Notes under the pieces: model-generated | What the model was told of the DNA's origin: nothing | Seen by the model: the letters and a program-made list of their open reading frames with translations, nothing else | Database searches by the model: none | Source of the DNA: an uncultured bacterium | Lineage (GTDB): Bacteria; Bacteroidota; Ignavibacteria; Ignavibacteriales; Melioribacteraceae | Length of the DNA stretch: 7,049 nt | Assembly (NCBI GenBank): GCA_937936675.1 | Contig: CALDDL010000118.1 | Location: forward strand, 1-7,049 | Reading direction: 5' to 3' | Part shown: piece after piece, positions 1-6,724 of the stretch | How the letters are laid out: each line of letters begins with the position of its first letter | Numbering within the stretch: the stretch's first letter is position 1 | Translations under genes and position numbers: made by a program

Positions 1-39
1 GGAATGATTATTGCAGTACTCGGGTATTCTAAAAAATAA
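1..39 (+). CDS. Possible C-terminal tail of an upstream gene (partial)
   Basis: Frame 1 is open from the window edge and reads a short, mostly hydrophobic stretch (GMIIAVLGYSKK) to a TAA at 37-39. This would leave 22 nt before the mutase start at 62, similar to the spacing inside the operon, so it could be the end of a co-transcribed gene. Only 12 codons are visible and another frame is also open for ten codons, so neither identity nor coding status can be established. Confidence 0.3.
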   Translation, partial: GMIIAVLGYSKK

Positions 40-46
40 TTGCTTT

Positions 47-50
47 GAGG
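47..50 (+). promoter_or_regulatory. Ribosome binding site that decides the mutase start
   Basis: GAGG lies 11 nt before the ATG at 62. The in-frame upstream alternative is a TTG at 11 with no purine-rich Shine-Dalgarno sequence visible before it, and it would add 17 residues unlike the family. The ATG at 62 is therefore preferred. Confidence 0.5.
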
Positions 51-61
51 TAAAAAAAATA

Positions 62-1741
62 ATGAGTAGTATTGAAGAACTAAAATTAAAAGTTCAAGAG
101 AAATTCAAGAATTGGGAAGAAACCAATTACAAAAAATCCACGAACAAATTCCCCGAAAGATTAAAAGAATTTACAACACAATCATTTACCAAAGTTGATC
201 CATTATATTATCAGAATGATTTAGCAGAGAATTATAATGAGAAATTAGGATTCCCTGGAGAATATCCATATACAAGAGGAATTCAGCCAACTATGTATAG
301 AGGCAGATTCTGGACTATGAGACAGTATGCGGGATTCGGAACAGCTAAAGAATCGAATGAAAGATACCGTTATTTATTAGGACAGGGGCAGAGCGGATTA
401 TCGGTAGCTTTTGATCTACCTACTCAAATCGGTTATGATAGTGATGATCAGATGGCATTGGGCGAAGTGGGTAAAGTGGGTGTGGCAATTGATACCTTAG
501 CAGATATGGAAATTTTATTCGATCAAATTCCGCTTGATAAAGTATCCACCTCAATGACAATCAATGCTCCGGCAGCCGTATTACTAGCAATGTATATTGC
601 GGTAGCCGAAAAGCAAGGAGTAACAAAAGATAAAATAAGTGGTACTATTCAGAACGACATACTCAAAGAATATATAGCTCGCGGCACATATATCTATCCT
701 CCAAAACCATCGATGAGATTAATTACAAACATATTTGAATATTGCTCCAAAGAAGTACCAAAATGGAATACTATTTCGATTTCGGGATATCATATTCGTG
801 AAGCCGGTTCCACGGCAGCTCAAGAAGTTGGCTTTACAATTGCTGATGGTATCGAATATGCAAATGCAGCAATAAAAGCAGGATTAAGCGTGGACGATTT
901 TGCCGGACAGTTATCTTTCTTCTTTAATGCTCATAATGACTTATTAGAGGAAGTGGCAAAATACCGTGCAGCAAGGAGATTATGGGCTAAGATAATGAAA
1001 GAGAGATTCGGAGCAAAGAAAGAGAAATCGATGATGCTTCGTTTCCATACACAGACTGCCGGCTCCACTCTAACGGCTCAGCAGGTGGATAATAATATTA
1101 TCCGTGTAACTATTCAAACATTAGCAGCAGTATTAGGTGGGACACAATCGCTCCATACAAATTCAAGAGATGAAGCATTAGCACTCCCTACAGAAGATTC
1201 GGTAAAGATTGCCCTACGCACTCAGCAGATAGTGGCTTATGAAAGCGGGATTACGAATACAATCGATCCACTTGCCGGCTCATATTATGTAGAGGCTTTA
1301 ACCGACCAAATAGAAAAAGAAGCAGAAGAATATATTAGTAGAATCGATGCTCTCGGCGGAATGATTCCTGCAATTGAACAAGGATATGTTCAGACCGAAA
1401 TCCAGAGATCTGCTTATAAATTCAATCAGGAATTAGAAGCAAACGAAAGAATAGTCGTAAGCTTGAATAAATTTACCGAGAAGGAAGCTCCAAAAGGTAA
1501 ACTTCTAAGAATTGATGAAAAAGTTCAGCAAGAACAGATTGCATTCTTAAATAAAGTAAAAAATGAAAGAGATAACGATGCAGTTAAAGAAAAATTAGAA
1601 ACATTAAAAACTGCCGCAAAAGGTGATGATAATCTAATGCCATTAATACTTGATGCCGTAAGAGCGTATGCAAGTGTCGGAGAAATCTCGAATGTCTTAC
1701 GTGAAGTTTTTGGCGAATATAAAGAACATGTAGTTATTTAA
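62..1741 (+). CDS. Methylmalonyl-CoA mutase, large catalytic subunit (no B12-binding domain)
   Basis: This adenosylcobalamin-dependent chain interconverts succinyl-CoA and (R)-methylmalonyl-CoA in the cytoplasm. From the ATG at 62 it has 559 residues, the length of the catalytic TIM-barrel part alone. Visible family motifs are RQYAGF (87-92), TIQND (195-199), SGYH (241-244), HTQTAG (329-334) and GGTQSLHTNS (359-368). Residues corresponding to the P. shermanii substrate-contacting set are present and even share its numbering: Tyr89, Gln197, Arg207, Tyr243 and His244. Tyr89 with Arg207 favours methylmalonyl-CoA over isobutyryl-CoA, since isobutyryl-CoA mutase replaces the tyrosine with phenylalanine. 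The chain ends in the usual linker helix (VGEISNVLREVFGEY), and no DxHxxG cobalamin motif follows. It must therefore pair with a separate B12-binding chain of about 130-140 residues, as in archaeal-type split mutases; that gene is not in the window. The symbol is left open because naming differs (mutA, mutB, mcmA). Confidence 0.95.
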   Translation: MSSIEELKLKVQEKFKNWEETNYKKSTNKFPERLKEFTTQSFTKVDPLYYQNDLAENYNEKLGFPGEYPYTRGIQPTMYRGRFWTMRQYAGFGTAKESNERYRYLLGQGQSGLSVAFDLPTQIGYDSDDQMALGEVGKVGVAIDTLADMEILFDQIPLDKVSTSMTINAPAAVLLAMYIAVAEKQGVTKDKISGTIQNDILKEYIARGTYIYPPKPSMRLITNIFEYCSKEVPKWNTISISGYHIREAGSTAAQEVGFTIADGIEYANAAIKAGLSVDDFAGQLSFFFNAHNDLLEEVAKYRAARRLWAKIMKERFGAKKEKSMMLRFHTQTAGSTLTAQQVDNNIIRVTIQTLAAVLGGTQSLHTNSRDEALALPTEDSVKIALRTQQIVAYESGITNTIDPLAGSYYVEALTDQIEKEAEEYISRIDALGGMIPAIEQGYVQTEIQRSAYKFNQELEANERIVVSLNKFTEKEAPKGKLLRIDEKVQQEQIAFLNKVKNERDNDAVKEKLETLKTAAKGDDNLMPLILDAVRAYASVGEISNVLREVFGEYKEHVVI

Positions 1742-1756
1742 TAAAGGGTAAAAGAG

Positions 1757-2179
1757 ATGAAACTAAATAAAATAGAACATATAGGCATCGCTGTAAAAGA
1801 TATAAATGCCGCAATCAGATATTATCAAAGAGTGCTCGGCTTAGAATGTTATAATGTAGAAGAAGTGAGAGACCAAAAAGTAAGAACCGCATTTTTTATG
1901 GTTGGCGAAACTAAGATAGAATTATTGGAATCTTTAGATGATGATGGACCGATAGCGAAATTTATTGAGAAGAAAGGTGAAGGAGTTCATCATATCGCAT
2001 TCGGAGTTGATAGCGTTGCAGATTCATTAAAAGAAGCAGAAGAAAAAGGAATTCAGTTAATTGATAAAGCTCCTCGCAAAGGCGCAGAAAATATGATCAT
2101 TGCATTCTTGCATCCTAAGAGCACATTTGGAGTATTAACGGAATTTTGCGAAGAAGGCGAATTAGAAAATAATTTTTAG
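1757..2179 (+). CDS. mce: Methylmalonyl-CoA epimerase (VOC superfamily)
   Basis: The product interconverts (R)- and (S)-methylmalonyl-CoA, linking the mutase, which uses the R form, to the carboxyltransferase, which uses the S form. Its 140 residues are the normal full length and form two similar VOC half-modules: HIGIAV from residue 8 and HIAFGV from residue 79 start equivalent strands. Likely divalent metal ligands, by family pattern, are His8, Glu55 (in ETKIELLE), His79 (possibly His78) and Glu129 (in LTEF); Glu129 and a glutamate near 35-36 are candidates for the acid/base pair. The gene begins 15 nt after the mutase stop, with AAAGGG and AAAGAG purine runs before the ATG. Other VOC enzymes share the fold, but the motifs and the neighbours on both sides make this assignment strong. 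Confidence 0.93.
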   Translation: MKLNKIEHIGIAVKDINAAIRYYQRVLGLECYNVEEVRDQKVRTAFFMVGETKIELLESLDDDGPIAKFIEKKGEGVHHIAFGVDSVADSLKEAEEKGIQLIDKAPRKGAENMIIAFLHPKSTFGVLTEFCEEGELENNF

Positions 2180-2194
2180 AATAATAAAGGGACT

Positions 2195-2201
2195 TAAGGA
2201 G
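2195..2201 (+). promoter_or_regulatory. Strong Shine-Dalgarno for the carboxyltransferase gene
   Basis: TAAGGAG ends 5 nt before the ATG at 2207. It is the closest match to the consensus in the window and fixes the start. It may give this gene higher translation than its neighbours, whose sites are weaker or less well spaced. Confidence 0.7.
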
Positions 2202-2206
2202 TACAA

Positions 2207-3766
2207 ATGACAATTGAGGATAAAATAAAAGAGCTTACGGAGATGCGAGCCAAAGCACGATTAGGCGGCGGCGAAGCTCGTATTAAATCACAGCACGAAA
2301 AAGGTAAATTCACTGCACGCGAAAGAATTGATATGCTTTTGGATGAAGGAAGCTTTGAAGAATTTGATATGTTCGTTTCGCATAGAACAGTTGATTTCGG
2401 ACTCGATAAGCAATCGTATCTATCTGATGGAGTTGTTACCGGTTATGGTACAATCGATGGAAGATTAGTTTATGTATTTTCACAAGATTTTACTGTATTC
2501 GGAGGCTCACTCTCCGAGATGTACGCGCAGAAGATATGCAAAGTAATGGATATGGCAATGAAGGTCGGTGCACCGGTAATAGGAATTAATGATAGCGGTG
2601 GTGCAAGAATTCAGGAAGGCGTAAAAAGTCTTGGCGGATATGCGGATATTTTTCAGCGTAATATTATGGCATCAGGAGTGATACCACAGATATCGGCTAT
2701 TTTTGGACCTTGTGCCGGTGGTGCTGTATATTCACCTGCTCTTACTGATTTTATTATCATGTCCAAAGAAACAAGTTATATGTTCGTTACCGGTCCTAAG
2801 GTAGTAAAGACAGTAACCGGCGAGACAGTAACAGATGAAGAGCTCGGAGGTGCACAGGTTCATGGGTCTAAATCAGGCGTTACTCATTTTGTAGCAGATG
2901 ATGAACAAGAAGGAATCTTATTAATAAGGAAATTGATTAGTTATATGCCTCAGAATAATTTAGAAGATCCGCCGGTGCTGCCTTGCGATGACCCGATTGA
3001 TCGCCTAGATGATCAATTAAATACTATTATTCCCGAGAATCCGAATAAACCTTATGACGTAAAAGATGTAATTCACTCGATAGTAGATTATAATGAATTT
3101 GTAGAAGTACAGAGACATTACGCACCAAATATTATAACTGGGTTTTCAAGATTCAATGGAATTCCGGTTGGAATAGTTGCCAATCAGCCTGCATATTTAG
3201 CAGGGGTATTAGATATAAATGCTTCTCGTAAGGCAGCACGTTTTGTCCGTTTCTGCGATGCATTTAATATTCCCGTTGTAACCTTAGTTGACGTCCCCGG
3301 CTTCTTACCCGGAACAGCTCAGGAATATGGTGGAATTATTATTCACGGCGCTAAATTATTATATGCTTATGGCGAAGCGACAGTTCCAAAAGTAACGGTG
3401 ATATTAAGAAAAGCTTATGGCGGAGCTTATGACGTAATGAGCTCGAAGCATTTAAGAGGTGATATTAATTATGCTTGGCCTACTGCGGAGATTGCCGTTA
3501 TGGGTCCAAGAGGAGCTATCGAAGTGCTTCACGCAAAAGAACTAAAAGAGATCACCGATCCGCAAAAAAGAATAGAATTTGTAAACGAAAAAGAAGCAGA
3601 ATATAAAGCCAAATTTGCTACTCCTTATGTAGCGGCAAAATATGGTTATATCGATGACGTTATTGAACCAAGAAATACACGCTTTAGAATTATCAGAGCA
3701 TTACAAGCATTGGCAACTAAAAAGGATACTAATCCGCCTAAAAAACATTCTAATCTACCGCTTTAG
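2207..3766 (+). CDS. mmdA: Methylmalonyl-CoA decarboxylase alpha subunit (biotin-dependent carboxyltransferase)
   Basis: This soluble subunit transfers the carboxyl group between (S)-methylmalonyl-CoA and the biotin of MmdC. Its 519 residues are full length for the MmdA/PccB family, with two crotonase-fold halves. The N half carries SGGARIQEG (130-138) and GPCAGGAVYSP (167-177), where Gly171-Gly172 should form one oxyanion hole. The C half carries AYGGAYDVMSSKH (403-415), where Gly406-Ala407 should form the other. Asp409 occupies the position of Asp422 in Streptomyces PccB, a known acyl-CoA specificity site. The tail (KKDTNPPKKHSNLPL) is typical of this family. The sequence alone cannot separate MmdA from PccB. 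MmdA is chosen because carrier and MmdB genes follow and no biotin carboxylase is present. Oxaloacetate decarboxylase alpha is excluded because it uses a different, HMGL-like fold. Confidence 0.92.
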   Translation: MTIEDKIKELTEMRAKARLGGGEARIKSQHEKGKFTARERIDMLLDEGSFEEFDMFVSHRTVDFGLDKQSYLSDGVVTGYGTIDGRLVYVFSQDFTVFGGSLSEMYAQKICKVMDMAMKVGAPVIGINDSGGARIQEGVKSLGGYADIFQRNIMASGVIPQISAIFGPCAGGAVYSPALTDFIIMSKETSYMFVTGPKVVKTVTGETVTDEELGGAQVHGSKSGVTHFVADDEQEGILLIRKLISYMPQNNLEDPPVLPCDDPIDRLDDQLNTIIPENPNKPYDVKDVIHSIVDYNEFVEVQRHYAPNIITGFSRFNGIPVGIVANQPAYLAGVLDINASRKAARFVRFCDAFNIPVVTLVDVPGFLPGTAQEYGGIIIHGAKLLYAYGEATVPKVTVILRKAYGGAYDVMSSKHLRGDINYAWPTAEIAVMGPRGAIEVLHAKELKEITDPQKRIEFVNEKEAEYKAKFATPYVAAKYGYIDDVIEPRNTRFRIIRALQALATKKDTNPPKKHSNLPL

Positions 3767-3781
3767 GAGAAAATAAAGACA

Positions 3782-5113
3782 ATGACAAAATTAAAAATGA
3801 AACGTGTTTTATTAATTCTGATGCTACCGATATTGATTGTTTTGGTTTCTTCATGCTCTATTGCCGAGAAGAAAACAAAAATAGAATTTGGACTTGAAGT
3901 AGGCGAAACCTATTCAATCCAGATTTCAAATTCAATTAAGAGCAACGAAGAATTAGATAATACTATAATTAAAAAAGATGAAAAAGTATTAGCGGGATTT
4001 TCATTTGTTCCTACTTCCATATCTCCTGAAGGAGAAATACAGTTAAAAGGAACAATTAATTTTATAGAAGTATTGAAAGAAGGTCCTCTAGGGCAGATTG
4101 CATATAATTCTGAATTAGATAGTGCGGACGTTCCTATAATGGCAAAACCATATTATAATATACTTAATAAGGAGTTTTCGCTTAAGTTATTAAAAGATGG
4201 TACGGTGAATGCTGTTTTTGGAATGGATTCTATACTTGCTCATGCAATGGATGATTTTGAAATAGAAGAACCACAATTAATTGATTATCTAAAAGAATCT
4301 TTAGAGAACCAATTTAGTAATGAAGTTCTGTTTGAACAATTTGAAAGAATGTTTGCAGTATTTCCGACAAAACCCGTAGGGATCAATGACACATGGAATA
4401 AGAGTGTAAAACTAAGCGCAAAGACTCCATTAATTATTGATAATGAATATCGACTATTAGAACGAAATAATGGTGTTGCAATAATACTGGTCAATTCAAA
4501 AATCTCTTCGGATAAAGACAGAATAAAAGCAAATCCAAGAAGATTTATCGACCAAGATTTAGTAGGTACACAGATAGGGAAAGTGCAAATAGATGAGATT
4601 ACGGGATGGATTGCAAGAGCAAAATTTGAGTATAAAATACATTCAACAAGAAATAACACTCCGACAAAATTAAACGAAGGAGAACCGCTTTTAGTATTAA
4701 GTGAAATAGAGATTAAATATGAACCATTCGCAAGCAGCACATTCAGAGAAATCGCATTCACACCCGATGCAGTATTAAAAGGGGATGGAATTGGAATGAC
4801 ACTCACGGGAATGGGAGTGGTTTTCATGTCACTAATTCTTCTCTATATACTTTTTTCCAATATGAAACGGATAATTAATTTCCGATTTAATTTTGGTAAA
4901 AAAGAGAAAGAGATAAATGAAGCGAAACAAAAAGAGATTGAAAAAGATGAAGCAATGACGGGTGAAATAAATGCGGCTATTGCAGCAGCTTTATTTTTCT
5001 TATCTCAAGAAATGCATGATACGGAAAACGCTGTATTAACAATTAAGAGAGCATCTAAAACATATTCGCCATGGAGTAGTAAGCTTTATGGTATAAGACA
5101 GAATCCAAGATAA
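3782..5113 (+). CDS. Lipoprotein-MmdD/OadG fusion: decarboxylase membrane assembly subunit with large periplasmic domain
   Basis: This 443-residue protein has three parts. Residues 1-25 form a lipoprotein signal: basic n-region, a hydrophobic stretch (about 9-22) and a lipobox VSSC with Cys25 as lipidation site. Residues 26-330 form a predicted extracytoplasmic domain with DUF6263-like patterns: a start around EFGLEVGETY (35-44), FPTKPVGINDTW (194-205) and DEITGWIARAKFEY (271-284). Residues 335-443 match the OadG/MmdD type: a helix beginning GIGMTLTGMGVVF (336-348), a Lys/Glu-rich linker (about 361-391), then a conserved-looking tail with AAIAAALFF and TYSPWSSKLYG. In this family the single helix anchors the small subunit and the cytoplasmic tail binds the carboxyltransferase. 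The position between mmdA and mmdC is that of mmdD in Veillonella. Typical OadG/MmdD proteins are about 80-150 residues, so the front domain is extra. Its function is unknown. A weak AGGAG lies 12 nt before this start; the ATG at 3797 is an alternative that keeps the signal. Confidence 0.82.
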   Translation: MTKLKMKRVLLILMLPILIVLVSSCSIAEKKTKIEFGLEVGETYSIQISNSIKSNEELDNTIIKKDEKVLAGFSFVPTSISPEGEIQLKGTINFIEVLKEGPLGQIAYNSELDSADVPIMAKPYYNILNKEFSLKLLKDGTVNAVFGMDSILAHAMDDFEIEEPQLIDYLKESLENQFSNEVLFEQFERMFAVFPTKPVGINDTWNKSVKLSAKTPLIIDNEYRLLERNNGVAIILVNSKISSDKDRIKANPRRFIDQDLVGTQIGKVQIDEITGWIARAKFEYKIHSTRNNTPTKLNEGEPLLVLSEIEIKYEPFASSTFREIAFTPDAVLKGDGIGMTLTGMGVVFMSLILLYILFSNMKRIINFRFNFGKKEKEINEAKQKEIEKDEAMTGEINAAIAAALFFLSQEMHDTENAVLTIKRASKTYSPWSSKLYGIRQNPR

Positions 5114-5128
5114 TAAACGGATGGGAAA

Positions 5129-5575
5129 ATGAAAAAATTCAAATTTAAGATTCATGGCAATAAGTATGACGTTGAAATATTAAACGTAGAAGACAATATA
5201 GCAGAAATTGATGTTAATGGAACAACATACACGGTAGAAGTAGATAAAGATTTAAAGCCGGTAAAAACGCCAAAAATGGTTCGGTCAATGGCAGTGCCTT
5301 CAACCGAAACAGCAAAGACACAACTAAAAACAAGCAGCCCCGCGGCTCCTAAAGGTGTAGGTACAATTAAGTCTCCACTTCCGGGTGTAATACTTAATGT
5401 ATTAGCTAAAGAAGGACAGCCGGTGAAGATTGGAGATCGTATATTAGTGCTTGAAGCAATGAAAATGGAAAACAATATTGAAGCCGATAAAGAAGGAATC
5501 ATTAAATCGATTAAAGTAAAAGCAGGTGATTCCGTTTTAGAGGGTGATTTATTAGTTGAAATTGGGAGAGATTAA
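5129..5575 (+). CDS. mmdC: Biotin carboxyl carrier subunit of methylmalonyl-CoA decarboxylase
   Basis: This 148-residue protein carries biotin between the carboxyltransferase (MmdA) and the membrane decarboxylase (MmdB). Residues 1-40 form a small beta-rich N-terminal module (KIHGNKYDVEI, then DVNGTTYTVEV). A flexible linker rich in Pro, Ala, Thr and Ser spans about 43-76. Residues 79-146 are the biotinyl domain: SPLPGVI (82-88), EAMKMEN (109-115) with Lys112 as the biotinylated lysine, and a closing GDSVLEGDLLVEI strand pair. The N-terminal module and short length resemble decarboxylase gamma subunits more than AccB of acetyl-CoA carboxylase. The gene starts 15 nt after the preceding stop, with a modest GGGA before the ATG. 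Its stop codon shares one base with the next start, so carrier and pump translation are probably coupled. A biotin ligase must act from elsewhere. Confidence 0.93.
   Translation: MKKFKFKIHGNKYDVEILNVEDNIAEIDVNGTTYTVEVDKDLKPVKTPKMVRSMAVPSTETAKTQLKTSSPAAPKGVGTIKSPLPGVILNVLAKEGQPVKIGDRILVLEAMKMENNIEADKEGIIKSIKVKAGDSVLEGDLLVEIGRD
5564..5568 (+). promoter_or_regulatory. Shine-Dalgarno for mmdB inside the end of mmdC
   Basis: GGGAG lies 6 nt before the ATG at 5575, within the last codons of mmdC. With the TAATG overlap (stop 5573-5575, start 5575-5577) this supports translational coupling of the two subunits and fixes the mmdB start. Confidence 0.65.
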
Positions 5576-6720
5576 TGGAAGGTCTTTATAAATTTTTTGA
5601 GTATTCGGGATTTGCAAATATAACGCCCGGACACGTTGTAATGATTGCCGTTGGATTATTATTTATCTATTTAGCAATTGCAAAAGAATATGAACCATTA
5701 TTATTAGTCCCAATCGGATTTGGTATTATTGTAGGTAATATTCCATTTGTGGAAAATATAGGACTTCAATTAGGTATCTATGAAAATGGTTCAGTAATGA
5801 ACTATCTTTATTTTGGAGTACTCAAAGGAGTATATCCACCGCTGATTTTTTTAGGCATAGGAGCGATGACGGATTTTTCTACTTTATTATCGAATCCGAA
5901 ATTAATATTACTCGGAGCCGCAGCACAAGTGGGTATATTCTTAACTTTTATGGGTGCGCTTGCTCTTGGTTTTACTCCCGAACAAGCAGCTTCAATTGGA
6001 ATAATAGGAGGAGCAGACGGACCAACGGCTATATTTCTTTCATCGAAATTAGCGCCTGAATTAGTAGGAGCGATAGCGATATCAGCATATTCTTATATGG
6101 CATTAGTACCGGTATTACAACCTCCAATAATGCGCCTTCTCACAACAAAAGAAGAGAGATTGATAAGAATGAAACCGCCTCGCGCAGTTTCTAAAACCGA
6201 AAAAATTATGTTCCCGATTATCGGATTACTATTGACAACCTTTATCACTCCGAGTGCATTACCGCTACTTGGAATGCTGTTCTTCGGAAATGTGTTGAAA
6301 GAAAGCGGAGTTACTAAGCGACTAGCTGATACGGCAAAAGGTTCATTAATTGATATAGTAACTATTCTAATCGGTTTAACGGTTGGAGCTTCGACTCAAG
6401 CATCTACATTCTTAAGACCGCAATCAATATTAATCTTCGGACTAGGTGCAGTTTCATTTATGGTGGCTACTGCCGGAGGTGTTCTATTTGCAAAATTTAT
6501 GAATCTATTCCTAAAAGGAGAGAATAGAATTAATCCATTGATTGGAAATGCGGGTGTATCAGCCGTTCCCGATAGTGCTCGTGTTTCACAGGTGATCGGA
6601 CAGGAATATGATAAAACTAATCACTTATTAATGCATGCAATGGCACCAAACGTAGCCGGAGTAATCGGCTCGGCTGTCGCCGCAGGTATATTAATGAGTT
6701 TCTTGCTTCACGTTTTATAG
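5575..6720 (+). CDS. mmdB: Na+-translocating methylmalonyl-CoA decarboxylase beta subunit
   Basis: This integral inner-membrane subunit decarboxylates carboxybiotin and couples it to Na+ export. At 381 residues it is in the usual MmdB/OadB/GcdB size range, and most of its length is hydrophobic helices separated by short loops, with a longer charged loop around 190-210. The functional motifs are intact: GGADGPTAIF (145-154) with Asp148, equivalent to the essential Asp203 of Klebsiella OadB; AYSYMALVP (171-179) with Tyr174, matching Tyr229; and NPLIGNAGVSAVP (320-332) with Asn320, Gly324 and Ser329, matching Asn373, Gly377 and Ser382. These residues line the proposed Na+ and proton path, so an active pump is expected. 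The substrate class is set by the partner subunit, and the neighbouring mutase, epimerase and MmdA point to methylmalonyl-CoA rather than oxaloacetate or glutaconyl-CoA. It is the last gene of the run before a 69-nt gap. Confidence 0.95.
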   Translation: MEGLYKFFEYSGFANITPGHVVMIAVGLLFIYLAIAKEYEPLLLVPIGFGIIVGNIPFVENIGLQLGIYENGSVMNYLYFGVLKGVYPPLIFLGIGAMTDFSTLLSNPKLILLGAAAQVGIFLTFMGALALGFTPEQAASIGIIGGADGPTAIFLSSKLAPELVGAIAISAYSYMALVPVLQPPIMRLLTTKEERLIRMKPPRAVSKTEKIMFPIIGLLLTTFITPSALPLLGMLFFGNVLKESGVTKRLADTAKGSLIDIVTILIGLTVGASTQASTFLRPQSILIFGLGAVSFMVATAGGVLFAKFMNLFLKGENRINPLIGNAGVSAVPDSARVSQVIGQEYDKTNHLLMHAMAPNVAGVIGSAVAAGILMSFLLHVL

Positions 6721-6724
6721 TACT

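Noticed and set aside
11..61. Upstream extension of the mutase from a TTG at 11
   Set aside because: The added 17 residues do not look like the family, the start is TTG with no visible ribosome site, and it would overlap the possible tail of an upstream gene. The ATG at 62 has GAGG upstream and gives family-like length and numbering.
2207..3766. Propionyl-CoA carboxylase beta subunit (PccB) or acetyl-CoA carboxylase component
   Set aside because: The sequence is compatible with PccB, but no biotin carboxylase gene is present, and an MmdD-like gene, a stand-alone carrier and MmdB follow directly. The decarboxylase assignment explains the context better.
4285..4827. 180-codon open frame on the minus strand
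   Set aside because: It lies entirely inside the MmdD-like gene, opposite an open frame with a clear signal peptide, membrane helix and family tail. The product is a low-complexity Ser/Leu/Ile-rich sequence typical of an antisense shadow.
5152..5502. 116-codon open frame on the minus strand
   Set aside because: It is antisense to the biotin carrier, whose EAMKMEN motif proves the plus-strand frame. No motif or ribosome site supports the minus-strand frame.
5575..6720. Oxaloacetate or glutaconyl-CoA decarboxylase beta subunit
   Set aside because: The beta subunits are nearly interchangeable in sequence, but no OadA (HMGL-like) or GcdA is present. The mutase and epimerase genes tie the operon to methylmalonyl-CoA.
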